From the NCBI GenBank assembly GCA_030020825.1, contig CP125213.1, forward strand, positions 434,001 through 498,000: a stretch of 64,000 nt of DNA, given 5' to 3'. Origin of the DNA: Candidatus Blochmannia vicinus. GTDB taxonomy: Bacteria; Pseudomonadota; Gammaproteobacteria; Enterobacterales; Enterobacteriaceae. Positions 9,148-18,384 of this stretch are shown here, piece after piece. A model generated the notes under the pieces. That model saw only the letters and a list, made by a program, of their open reading frames with translations. It did no database searches and was not told the DNA's origin. The position numbers and the translations under genes are program-made. Each line of letters begins with the position of its first letter. Position 1 is the first letter of the stretch.

Positions 9148-10521
9148 TCAATAACGAATAGGATCAATATAATTATCAAATCGAGACCATTGTCCATTAA
9201 AAATCAACCGTATGGTTCCAACAGGACCGTTACGTTGTTTCCCCAGAATAATTTCAGCAATACCTTTCATATCACTATTTTCATGATACACTTCATCACG
9301 ATAAATAAATAAAATAAGATCAGCATCCTGTTCAATCGCTCCAGATTCACGAAGGTCCGAATTAACAGGGTGTTTGTCAATACGTTGTTCTAAACCTCTA
9401 TTTAATTGAGATATTGCTATCACTGGTACTTTTAATTCTTTAGCTAACGCTTTTAATGATCTAGAAATTTCTGAAATTTCTAATGTACGATTATTAGATA
9501 AAGATGGCACTCTCATTAATTGTAAATAATCAATCATAATCAAACTTAAACCATCATGTTCACGACATAACCTACGAGCACGCCCACGCACCTCCGCAGG
9601 TGTTAAATATGAAGAGTCATCAATATATATATTACGTTTCTCTAAAAGTAGCTTCATAGCACTAGTAATTCTTTCTCGATCTTCATGACTAAGCCGTCCT
9701 GTTCGAATACGTACTTGATCAACTCTAGATAATGAAGCTAACATACGTATCATAATTTGATCACCAGGCATTTCTAAACTAAATATCAATACTGGCTTTG
9801 TTTCAGTCATTGCTGCATGTTCGCATAAATTCATAGCAAAAGCAGTTTTTCCCATAGAAGGACGAGCGGCTATAATAATGAGGTCAGATTTTTGTAAACC
9901 ATCGGTTTTTTTATCAAGATCCTTATACCCGCTGGATATTCCTGTAACACCACATTTTGGCCTATTGCATACTTGCTCAATATGAGCCACTGTATTTTCT
10001 AAAATATGATCTATTCCTTTTGGATTAAGATTATGATTGCTTTTACTGCGTGAAATTTGAAAAACAAGAGACTCAGCTAAATCCAATAATTCATCGCTGC
10101 TTCGTCCTTGAGGATTATATCCAGCATCAGCAATTTTATTTGCTATAGCAATCATTGCTCGTATTACCGAACGCTCACGTACTATATCGGCATATGCAAC
10201 TACATTAGAAGTACTAGGAACATTTTTTGATAATTCTGCTAAATATGCAAATCCTCCTACTGACTCTAATTTTCCCTGAATTTCCAAAGATTCTGCTAGC
10301 GTTATTAAATCAATAGGTTTATTTGTTTCTAACAAACGCTTCATTTCATTAAAAATAATTCGATGAGCATAATTAAAAAAATCATCAGAATCTACTTGTA
10401 TTGATATATATTCCCATTGAGTATTGTCTAACATTAATCCACCTAATACTGATTGTTCAGCTTCTAACGAATATGGTGGTATTTTTATATTATTTACTTG
10501 TTGATCATGAGCAATATGCAT
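9148..10521 (-). CDS. dnaB: Replicative DNA helicase DnaB
   Basis: Hexameric 5'-3' helicase that opens the replication fork and recruits primase. It has 457 residues against 471 in E. coli. The N-terminal DnaG-interacting domain (SLEAEQSVLGGLMLDN) is followed by a linker and the RecA-like domain. That domain has Walker A ARPSMGKTAFA, Walker B LIMIDYLQLM, the H3/H4 region AISQLNRGLEQR and an arginine-finger-type QRNGPVG stretch near the C-terminus. No dnaC or dnaA is in the window, so how it is loaded at the origin is open. It is divergent from zur, as in the E. coli dnaB/zur neighbourhood. Confidence 0.97.
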   Translation of the reverse strand: MHIAHDQQVNNIKIPPYSLEAEQSVLGGLMLDNTQWEYISIQVDSDDFFNYAHRIIFNEMKRLLETNKPIDLITLAESLEIQGKLESVGGFAYLAELSKNVPSTSNVVAYADIVRERSVIRAMIAIANKIADAGYNPQGRSSDELLDLAESLVFQISRSKSNHNLNPKGIDHILENTVAHIEQVCNRPKCGVTGISSGYKDLDKKTDGLQKSDLIIIAARPSMGKTAFAMNLCEHAAMTETKPVLIFSLEMPGDQIMIRMLASLSRVDQVRIRTGRLSHEDRERITSAMKLLLEKRNIYIDDSSYLTPAEVRGRARRLCREHDGLSLIMIDYLQLMRVPSLSNNRTLEISEISRSLKALAKELKVPVIAISQLNRGLEQRIDKHPVNSDLRESGAIEQDADLILFIYRDEVYHENSDMKGIAEIILGKQRNGPVGTIRLIFNGQWSRFDNYIDPIRY

Positions 10522-11078
10522 CGTATTAATATTGTTTCCCGTATAAACTTGTCATCTTCCTCAAGAATAAATATACTAAATACTTAAATATCAAGAACCA
10601 TACTTGTATTTATAATATTATTTAAAATGACTACAGTAATTATATTAATTGAAATCCTAACCATACCATAAATGAAGATATCATAATATATATACATCAG
10701 TTTCTTAAACTATTGTAAATAAAATTATAAAAACATGTTTTCATGCCAATCCATTTTAGTATTTTTCGCTAACATAACTATCGAATACTGTACAATATTA
10801 GTAATTAATTATTAATATTGAAAATATATAGAGTATTCCACTATACATAATAAAATAAAGTTGTTTATATATGATTATTCTTCAATTATTTTCAATATTC
10901 ATTTGTTAAATATTGTATACATAATTACTATACAAAAATCCAATTAATTATATAAACCTTAATTTAATAACGCTATGTAATGACTGTAAAACACCATTTT
11001 ATTTTTTAAGATATATCTTATTTGTACCTCCTATGCTAATAGAAACACGCTTCATATAATTAATAACTAAGGAACAGT
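10522..11078. other. Divergent spacer between dnaB and zur
   Basis: 557 AT-rich bases between two diverging genes; promoters for both are expected. I see no gene, no long hairpin and no good match to the enterobacterial Zur box. Confidence 0.5.
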
Positions 11079-11552
11079 ATGAATACTAATGTCCAAAAAA
11101 CCTTAACTCAAATTAAAAAATTATGCGAACAACGATGTGTACGTTTAACACCGCAACGATTAGCAGTATTACGATTAATATCCCAATACAACGGAGCTAT
11201 CAGCGCTTATAATTTACTGCATTTACTGCGACAATCTTCGCTACCTCATGCAAAACCTTCTACTATTTATCGAGCTTTAAACTTTTTATTAGAACAAGGA
11301 TTTATTCATCGTATTGAATCTACTAACAGTTTTATGTTATGTCATTATTTTTTTGAGCTATCGCATAATTTTGCTTTTTTTATTTGCAATAGCTGTAAAC
11401 AAGTTACTGAGCAAACAACAAAGGGTATTGAAGAAATATTGCAAAACATGGCTAAAATTACAGGATTTACTATGTTTAACAACGTTATTGAAGCACATGG
11501 ACTATGTACAAAATGTATTAACATTCAATTACATTCATATCTTAGATCTTAA
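11079..11552 (+). CDS. zur: Zinc uptake regulator (Fur family)
   Basis: Zn(II)-sensing transcriptional repressor of the Fur family; in E. coli it represses znuABC and zinc-free ribosomal paralogues. It has 157 residues against 171. The winged-helix N-terminal half shows CVRLTPQRLAVLRLI and STIYRALNFLLEQGF. The dimerisation and metal-binding half keeps two CxxC pairs (ICNSC, LCTKC) that hold the structural zinc, and VIEAHGLC. The basic/His tail after residue 157 is missing. The start has a nearby AAGGAA. Retention of a dedicated zinc repressor in a reduced genome is notable; no target operon is in this window. Confidence 0.93.
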   Translation: MNTNVQKTLTQIKKLCEQRCVRLTPQRLAVLRLISQYNGAISAYNLLHLLRQSSLPHAKPSTIYRALNFLLEQGFIHRIESTNSFMLCHYFFELSHNFAFFICNSCKQVTEQTTKGIEEILQNMAKITGFTMFNNVIEAHGLCTKCINIQLHSYLRS

Positions 11553-11641
11553 TTGTTGATATACAATTAATATAATAAAATATTTTTATAAAATATACGT
11601 AAATATATACTAATATAAGTAATAATAAACATTGATCTGAT

Positions 11642-11690
11642 TTAAAATTTATAATCTCATCACAAAATGTGATGAGATTATAAATTTTAA
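11642..11690. terminator. Bidirectional hairpin between convergent zur and ubiA
   Basis: Perfect 23-bp inverted repeat (11642-11664 with 11668-11690) with a 3-base loop, located 90 bases after the zur stop and 62 bases before the ubiA stop on the other strand. The GC-richer part (CTCATCACA) is at the loop and the base is A/T, so each strand ends in ATTATAAATTTTAA, working as the T-run. It is a good shared terminator. Confidence 0.75.
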
Positions 11691-11751
11691 CTAAAAGCTG
11701 CAAATAAATTTCATTGTATTATTAAGAGTGATAATGAATACTCCCTCTACA

Positions 11752-12624
11752 TTAGTACAAATTTAAAGCAATTCCCACAAATATTAATGCACCTATATAA
11801 TTATTACTTAAAAAAGCTTTAAAATATTTCATTTGTTTTCTCTTATTAATTAAAATTTGTTGCCATACAAATATTATGGTGACTCCAAATAATGAAAAAA
11901 AATAAAATAATATAGTAAATCGTTCCTTCCAGCCAATCATGCCCAATATAAATATAATAATGAACTGAAATATTCCTATGATAAATTTATCCATGTTTCC
12001 AAATAATACAGCAGACGACTTTACACCAATATATTTATCATCTTCCCTATCCATCATAGCATATTGTGTATCATATACTATTGTCCATATGGTATTCATT
12101 GCAAATAATAACCACGCAGTACTGCTTATAGGACGATTAATTGCAGTAAAAGCCATTAAAATAGGCCAACTAAATAATAATCCTAACATTAGTTGGGGCA
12201 AATAAGTATATCTTTTAAGATAAGGATATACTCCAGATAATACGAGTGCTACTACAGATAAAAATATAGTAATTAAATTAAGAATTAAAACCAATGCTAA
12301 TGCAACAATGAGCAATATTGCTAATACCGTTAATGCTTCTTTTTTTGTAATTGTGCCAGATGACAAAGGACGCGTTTTAGTACGTTTAACACGCCTGTCG
12401 ATATCATAATCAACATAATCGTTGATTATGCAACCTGCAGAACGCATACATAATACGCCAGTAACAAATATTATCAAAATAACATTTTCGGGTATGCCTC
12501 TATTTGATAACCATAACCCCCATAAAGTAGGCCAAAGCAATAGAAAAAATCCAATAGGTTGATTAATACGCATCAACTGTGCTAAATTGTAGAACTTTTT
12601 AATAAAAAATAGCCTATTTGACAT
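11752..12624 (-). CDS. ubiA: 4-hydroxybenzoate octaprenyltransferase
   Basis: Integral membrane prenyltransferase attaching the polyprenyl tail to 4-hydroxybenzoate, the first membrane step of ubiquinone synthesis. Its 290 residues equal the E. coli length. The two Mg-diphosphate motifs are present: NDYVDYDID near residue 70 and the second Asp-rich segment YDTQYAMMDREDD near residue 190. About eight to nine hydrophobic helices are visible. ubiC, which precedes ubiA in E. coli, is not present here. Three or four more ubiquinone genes (ubiE, ubiB, ubiD) lie further right in this window. Confidence 0.95.
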   Translation of the reverse strand: MSNRLFFIKKFYNLAQLMRINQPIGFFLLLWPTLWGLWLSNRGIPENVILIIFVTGVLCMRSAGCIINDYVDYDIDRRVKRTKTRPLSSGTITKKEALTVLAILLIVALALVLILNLITIFLSVVALVLSGVYPYLKRYTYLPQLMLGLLFSWPILMAFTAINRPISSTAWLLFAMNTIWTIVYDTQYAMMDREDDKYIGVKSSAVLFGNMDKFIIGIFQFIIIFILGMIGWKERFTILFYFFSLFGVTIIFVWQQILINKRKQMKYFKAFLSNNYIGALIFVGIALNLY

Positions 12625-12965
12625 AAAATTAGTAAATAATATAATTATTATCTGTATCTATAATGCTATCAAAAACTGATATCTTTATAACAACGCGCGG
12701 AAATGATATAAAAGACACTCATTTAGCTTATATTTAATGAATAATTACATACTACTATATGTATCCATTGCAATTTATTATACCAATAAATATCATGTTA
12801 CATACAATAGGAAACTGATATGAAACTTTTTTATAAAAGAATGATCATACGACAACACAATATATCATTGTATATATGATCACTATAAAAAATATAATTT
12901 TTTTTTCTACATAGATTCTCATAGATAATACGAATTTTATCATTTTAATAATGGCGTATTTTCTT
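12625..12965. other. Divergent spacer between ubiA and pitA
   Basis: About 340 AT-rich bases between divergently transcribed genes; only promoters are expected. No gene or strong hairpin is seen. Confidence 0.45.
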
Positions 12966-14588
12966 ATGTCACATTTTCTCTTCAACTTAGAAATACATAT
13001 CAGAATTATGTTAATTCTTGCATTAATTCTTGTATTTATTTATGAAGCTATTAATGGTTTTCATGATACTGCTAATTCTGTAGTCACCGTAATTTATACC
13101 TGCGCATTACGTTCTCATAGCGCAGTATTAATGTCAGGAATATTTAATTTTTTAGGAGTAATATTAAGTGGTTTAAGTGTTGCATATACAATTATTCATT
13201 TACTTCCTACATATTTTTTTACAAATACTAATCCTAATCATATTCTAGCTATGATTTTTTCCATGCTATTTGCAGCAATACTATGGAATCTTGGAACATG
13301 GTACTTCAGACTACCTACCTCTAGTTCTCACACTCTGATCGGTACATTAATAGGAATAGGATTAGTGCATGCAATAATTACACATTGTCCAATGATGCAA
13401 GGATTAAATATCCCGCAACTAATTAATATTTTTTTATCATTAATCATATCACCGATAATAGGTTTAACACTAGCTAGAATAATAATGTTGATACTATGTC
13501 GATATTGGAATAATGGCAAAACACATAAAGATATTCATATCACTCCAACTCAACAAACACAAGAATACGGAAGATCTCAACCGTCATTATGGACTCGTGT
13601 TGTACTAATTTTATCTGCAGCTGGAGTCAGTTTTTCTCATGGAGCGAATGATGGACAAAAAGGGATTGGTCTCATTATGTTACTGCTAATAGGAGTAGCC
13701 CCAGCAAGTTTTATGCTTGATATGAATGCCAGTAGTCATGATATATCTCGTACTCGAAATGCAGTCAACAATTTTTATGAATATTATACTCAACACTACA
13801 ACAGTTTTAAAACTATTATCCCATCAGAAATAACATCTATACCCATGTCGATAGCATTAAATCAATTAAAAGTTATTATTCCTTCCATCACAGATTCTAC
13901 ACAAATTTTTGTAAAAAACAATAACATAACATATTTCAATCAATACTTATCTTCTACAGACACAGAGATGCAAATAAAAAAATTTTTATATGATTTATCA
14001 TTAACCCTTACTATTATTCATAACGCCTCATTATTGCTTGAAAATTTAGATAATTATGCACAACTAAATATAGAACAACGTTCTCAAATGAGGCAATTGC
14101 TGATCTATATAGTAGATATTTTAGATCAAATAGTAGCACTTCCAGAAACTTCTCATAATAATAAAAATTTTCTTAATCATTTAAAAGAACATTTACTGAA
14201 TACAATTGAATATGCCCCGACTTGGATTATTTTAGCTGTTGCGCTATCATTATCTTTAGGTACAATAATTGGTTGGAAACGAGTTGCCATTACTATTGGT
14301 GAAAAAATAGGAAAAAAGGAAATGACTTATGCACAAGGGCTATCAGCACAACTAACTACAGCCATATCTATAGGTACAGCTAGCTATGCTGGAATGCCAG
14401 TTTCTACCACTCATGTATTATCTTCATCTATCACGGGAAGCATGCTAATTCGTGGATGGGGAGTACAAAGAAAAACAATAAAAAATATATTAATAACTTG
14501 GTCGTTAACCTTACCTGTTTCTATCATATTAAGTGGAAGTTTCTATTGGGTTACATTAAAATTATTACATAAATATATTCAAATATAA
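12966..14588 (+). CDS. pitA: Low-affinity inorganic phosphate transporter PitA
   Basis: Proton-coupled symporter of metal-phosphate complexes, inner membrane. Start: the ATG at 12966 (MSHFLFNLEIHI) places YEAINGFHDTANSV at the same distance from Met as in E. coli; an ATG at 12951 is also in frame, and neither has a clear Shine-Dalgarno. The duplicated PiT signatures are GFHDTANS near the N-terminus and FSHGANDGQKGIGL in the second half. SSSHTLIG and VSTTHVLSSS repeat the inverted-half pattern. The product has 540 residues against 499, mainly because of a longer hydrophilic central loop. The pitA then prlC order is as in E. coli with intervening genes lost. Confidence 0.94.
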   Translation: MSHFLFNLEIHIRIMLILALILVFIYEAINGFHDTANSVVTVIYTCALRSHSAVLMSGIFNFLGVILSGLSVAYTIIHLLPTYFFTNTNPNHILAMIFSMLFAAILWNLGTWYFRLPTSSSHTLIGTLIGIGLVHAIITHCPMMQGLNIPQLINIFLSLIISPIIGLTLARIIMLILCRYWNNGKTHKDIHITPTQQTQEYGRSQPSLWTRVVLILSAAGVSFSHGANDGQKGIGLIMLLLIGVAPASFMLDMNASSHDISRTRNAVNNFYEYYTQHYNSFKTIIPSEITSIPMSIALNQLKVIIPSITDSTQIFVKNNNITYFNQYLSSTDTEMQIKKFLYDLSLTLTIIHNASLLLENLDNYAQLNIEQRSQMRQLLIYIVDILDQIVALPETSHNNKNFLNHLKEHLLNTIEYAPTWIILAVALSLSLGTIIGWKRVAITIGEKIGKKEMTYAQGLSAQLTTAISIGTASYAGMPVSTTHVLSSSITGSMLIRGWGVQRKTIKNILITWSLTLPVSIILSGSFYWVTLKLLHKYIQI

Positions 14589-14939
14589 ACTAAATAAATA
14601 TGATAAAATTTTTATAATTATTGTAAATAATGCTATTATTTTTAATTTAATTGATATGTTTATTTATATACGATACCCTATTTTAATAACTTAAACTAAT
14701 CATTAAAAATTTTTATAGACCAAGGCAAATACAACATATTTATAATTTATACTTCGCTAACTCTTATAACAAACAATGTAAAACAAATATATACACTGCC
14801 TTTAAAACAAAACAGTCCCACATATTATTAATAATAACAATAATAAAAAATGGTTTACAAAACAATTTATTATTCTTAATTTAAAACATATACAGTACAT
14901 TAAAATCATGTTATATTAGTAATAGGTTATGGGTTATGA
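14589..14939. other. Convergent spacer between pitA and prlC
   Basis: 351 AT-rich bases after two converging genes. No gene or convincing terminator stem is recognised; only short AT palindromes (for example TATTATTAATAATA) are seen. Confidence 0.45.
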
Positions 14940-17012
14940 TTACGTCAAAAAATGATTATCTGTAGATACTGAAATTTCATAGTGCCGTAACATAGATTCT
15001 AGTGTCACTGCACGTTCACAGAATTCTATAAGACATTGTCTCAAATCAATAACTCCTCCTAATGAAATAATATTATTAAAAAATAATTCTCCTATTTTTG
15101 GATTAAGAATACCTAATTTTTCAAAACGACACCAAACATTAGATGCTAACATGTCTGCCCATAAGTAACTATAATATCCTGCCCCATAGCCATCAGAAAA
15201 AATATGAACAAAAGAATGAGGGAACCGCTCCCAATTTTTTGGAAAATGATGAGTCAATGTTTGTTTTACTACTTCATTAAATATTTTCAATGCATTTCCC
15301 TGTTGTCCTGGACTATACTCATAGTGTATCCGTAAATCAAACAATCCGTATATCACCTGACGTAAAAGATAAGATGATGAATGATATGCTTTTGTTTTTA
15401 GTAAATTATTTATTATACAATCAGATAATGGTTCCTTTGTTTGATGATGCTCAGAAATTAGTCGTAATACATCAGGTTCCCAACAAAATTTTTCCATAAG
15501 TTGACTAAGTAATTCTACTGCATCCCAAGGTACTCCATTAATTCCAGATATTTCTGGAACATCAATGCGAGTCATAACATGATGTAATACATGCCCAAAT
15601 TCATGAAATAAAGTAATTACATCATTATGTGTCAACAAACATGACGATTTTTTATTTTCTGAATGACTGAAATTACAAGTTAAGTATGCAATAGGTTTTT
15701 GGCTAATAGCACCTTTTCGATACATCATACCTACTAATTCATCCATCCAAGCACCTTCTCGTTTATCTTCTCTAATATAAAGATCTAAATAAAACCCTCC
15801 CATCCATTTATTTTCATCATCAAAAATATCAAAAAATCGTACATCAGGATGCCATGTTTCTACATTATAACGTTCTTTAATAAGAATGCCACAAATACGA
15901 TTCACTACTAAAAACATACCATGAAGTACTGTTTTTTCAGGAAAATAGTAACGTAACTCTTCATGTGTAATAGAAAAAAGATATTTTTTTTGTTTCTCTC
16001 TATAATATGCAAGATCCCACGGATTTAAAGATCTACAGGAATATTGTGTTTTAGCAAAATTTTGCGTTTCTAAAAATTCTTTATATTCATTATGAGATAT
16101 TTGAGTAGATAAACTTGTAAGAAAATTAAATACTTCTTCTGGGCTTTGTATCATTCTTTTCACTAAAGATTTTTCAAGATAATTATTAAATCCTAACATT
16201 TTCGCTGATTCGTGACGTAACGCCAAAATTTCATCCATTATTACAGTATTATCCCACTTCCCGTTATTAGGTCCTTGATCAGAAGCACGGGTATTAAAAG
16301 CCCAATATAATTCTTCTCTAAGTTCTTGGGTATCACAATATAAAAGTACCGAAGAATAACTAGGATATTGCAATGTAAATAACCATCCTTTTTTCCCATG
16401 AGCTTGTGCTTCTAAACGAGCACTTTCCAATCTATCCTCTGGTATTCCAGATAGTAACTTCTTTTCAGTGACTAATTTATTCCAACCTGACGTTGCATCA
16501 AATACATTATTAGCATAACTTAAACTCAACTGTGACAACCTAGAAGTTATGTAGATATATTTTTTTTTTTGTTTCAGAGATAAATTAACTCCCGACAATC
16601 TAAAATTAAACAAAATATTATTTACAACTTTTTTTTGTACTATACTCAATTGCTGATAAGAATCTCCATTCTGTAATAACTGATAAGATTTATACAAGCC
16701 ATTATGCTGATTTATCCAATCTTTATATTCAGATATCAATAATAAACTCTCTTCATAAACCTTACGTAATTCTAAATTATGTTTTACAGAATTTAAATGT
16801 GCTATCGGAGACCAAATACGTTTCAATTCATTTTCTGCAATCATTAATGGATAGTATAATGTATCCCAAGTTATATTTTCTTTTGATACAACTTGATCTA
16901 CCGTATTATAGCAATTAGTCAAAACCCGTTGTATAGATTCTTTTATATATTTTGAATCAATAGAAGAAAATAAAGGAAATACAAAAGAATAAAGTAATGA
17001 ATTATTGTTCAT
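14940..17012 (-). CDS. prlC: Oligopeptidase A (M3 zinc metallopeptidase)
   Basis: Cytoplasmic thimet-type oligopeptidase that degrades short peptides and cleaved signal peptides. It has 690 residues against about 680 in E. coli. The zinc site HEFGHVLHH is intact, with the downstream glutamate ligand in the GVPWDAVELLSQLMEKF segment. The C-terminal family stretch GYGAGYYSYLWADMLA is also conserved. The start MNNNSLLYSFVFPLF follows AAGG-type sequence upstream. It is minus strand, facing pitA as in E. coli. rsmJ, uspA and dtpB, which sit between them in E. coli, are not here. Confidence 0.95.
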   Translation of the reverse strand: MNNNSLLYSFVFPLFSSIDSKYIKESIQRVLTNCYNTVDQVVSKENITWDTLYYPLMIAENELKRIWSPIAHLNSVKHNLELRKVYEESLLLISEYKDWINQHNGLYKSYQLLQNGDSYQQLSIVQKKVVNNILFNFRLSGVNLSLKQKKKYIYITSRLSQLSLSYANNVFDATSGWNKLVTEKKLLSGIPEDRLESARLEAQAHGKKGWLFTLQYPSYSSVLLYCDTQELREELYWAFNTRASDQGPNNGKWDNTVIMDEILALRHESAKMLGFNNYLEKSLVKRMIQSPEEVFNFLTSLSTQISHNEYKEFLETQNFAKTQYSCRSLNPWDLAYYREKQKKYLFSITHEELRYYFPEKTVLHGMFLVVNRICGILIKERYNVETWHPDVRFFDIFDDENKWMGGFYLDLYIREDKREGAWMDELVGMMYRKGAISQKPIAYLTCNFSHSENKKSSCLLTHNDVITLFHEFGHVLHHVMTRIDVPEISGINGVPWDAVELLSQLMEKFCWEPDVLRLISEHHQTKEPLSDCIINNLLKTKAYHSSSYLLRQVIYGLFDLRIHYEYSPGQQGNALKIFNEVVKQTLTHHFPKNWERFPHSFVHIFSDGYGAGYYSYLWADMLASNVWCRFEKLGILNPKIGELFFNNIISLGGVIDLRQCLIEFCERAVTLESMLRHYEISVSTDNHFLT

Positions 17013-17172
17013 ATAGCAAACCTTAATTTATAACTATTTTTTCTAATTTTACAAATTTTACGCTATATTAGATATATAAGGTAAATATATTTACCTATTA
17101 AATGATTTCAATAAAAAATTTCATTCATCATTACTCTATCATTAAATACAAAAATATTAAATATACCTTTTA

Positions 17173-17245
17173 TCGGTAAAGAAGGATTTAAACCTTCGAC
17201 CTATACGATCCAAACATATTACACTACCAAACTACACCCTTACCA
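17173..17245 (-). tRNA. tRNA-Pro (UGG), structurally unusual
   Basis: On the minus strand 73 bases fold as a tRNA: the acceptor stem (T1-G72 and G7-T66 wobbles) and an anticodon stem ATATG/CGTAT around loop TTTGGAT, which gives anticodon TGG. The T stem GAAGG/CCTTC encloses loop TTTAAAT. By alignment with E. coli tRNA-Pro one linker base before the D stem is missing, and the D stem is GTGT/GTGT, all G-U. The T loop has C56 and G57 changed. The ProRS identity elements G35, G36, G72 and A73 are kept. CCA is not encoded. It is probably functional because the anticodon and identity bases are preserved. Confidence 0.8.
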
Positions 17246-17602
17246 TTCTATAATATAAACATTTCTTGCTTTTACTAAAAACATAACAGATAAAAACTCA
17301 AGTATTATTAGTATAATCTGAGTTGATAACAACATCATTAATCAAAAATTTGAACTATAAATAAAAAAGAAATAACATCATTTAAATAATAAGATTATAT
17401 TAATGCATTCTTATAACAAGAAGATATTTAAAATAAAAATATATTATATATTTCTATTGCTGAGTAATATGAAAATGTTGTATAAGTTATATTTATCAAT
17501 AAATTATCTAAAAACAATATCGTTATTTATTATATATTTTTAATATTACTGATTTTTAAATTATCATTATAATATTCACGTAATCATGGAGAACTGTATA
17601 TC
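17246..17602. other. Spacer between tRNA-Pro and sodA
   Basis: 357 very AT-rich bases, presumably with the tRNA-Pro promoter (minus strand) and the sodA promoter. No gene or strong hairpin is seen; a Fur or SoxS site could not be recognised. Confidence 0.45.
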
Positions 17603-18220
17603 ATGAGTTTTACATTACCTTCTTTAACTTATCCATATGATGCTTTAGAACCATTTTTTGATGAACAAACTATGAAGATTCATCATACAAAACATCACCA
17701 AGCATATATTGATAACGCTAATGCAGCACTAATTGATCTACCTGAATTTTCCAATTTACCCATTATAGAATTAATACAAAAATTAAATGATTTGCCTAAC
17801 CAAAAGAAAACTATATTACGTAATAATGCTGGAGGTCATATCAATCATAGCCTCTTTTGGAAATTTCTTAAAAAGAATACTATGCTTAAAGGATCATTAA
17901 AAGATGCAATAGAATACAATTTTTCAAGCATCTCTTCTTTTAAAGATCGTTTTGAAAAAACTGCTATCAGTCATTTTGGATCAGGTTGGGTATGGTTAAC
18001 AAAACAATATGACACTTTATCTATAGTATCTACCGCTAATCAAGATAACCCATTAATGGGGACAGATATTTCCGGTACAAATGGATACCCAATTCTTGGA
18101 TTAGATATCTGGGAACATGCTTACTATTTAAAATATCAAAATCGCAAATTGGATTATATTAAATCTTTTTGGAATATAGTTAACTGGGATGAGGTATTTA
18201 TACAATTTAATCAAGTATAA
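17603..18220 (+). CDS. sodA: Superoxide dismutase (Mn type)
   Basis: Cytoplasmic dismutase converting superoxide to oxygen and hydrogen peroxide. It has 205 residues against 206. Metal ligands are visible by alignment: His in KIHHTKHHQAYIDN, His in GGHINHSLFW, and Asp and His in LDIWEHAYYLKYQN. Mn specificity is inferred from closest similarity to E. coli SodA (RNNAGGHINHSLFW, STANQDNPLMG) rather than SodB. ATGGAGAACTGTATATC precedes the ATG, giving a usable GGAG. A long hairpin with a T-run follows. Confidence 0.95.
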   Translation: MSFTLPSLTYPYDALEPFFDEQTMKIHHTKHHQAYIDNANAALIDLPEFSNLPIIELIQKLNDLPNQKKTILRNNAGGHINHSLFWKFLKKNTMLKGSLKDAIEYNFSSISSFKDRFEKTAISHFGSGWVWLTKQYDTLSIVSTANQDNPLMGTDISGTNGYPILGLDIWEHAYYLKYQNRKLDYIKSFWNIVNWDEVFIQFNQV

Positions 18221-18256
18221 AATGTTATTAATTCACTAATATATCAAATATTATAA

Positions 18257-18328
18257 CATATTCAAGCACTTTCTCTTATACTAAATATTTAATTTATAAG
18301 TTTACGTGCTTGAATATGAGATTTTTTA
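18257..18328 (+). terminator. sodA terminator, two-tier hairpin
   Basis: Perfect 13-bp stem (18257-18269 with 18306-18318) enclosing a second 6-bp stem (CTTATA 18275-18280 with TATAAG 18295-18300), followed by AGATTTTTTAA. It lies 36 bases after the sodA stop. glyS converges from the other side and may share it. Confidence 0.75.
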
Positions 18329-18384
18329 ATCCGAATAGGGGCTTTCATCAAATAAAAAACAACAAACATATCCTTAATATGGAG

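Noticed and set aside
11314..11559. 81-codon frame overlapping zur in another phase
   Set aside because: Shadow of zur; no homology recognised and no ribosome-binding site, while the zur frame has all family motifs.
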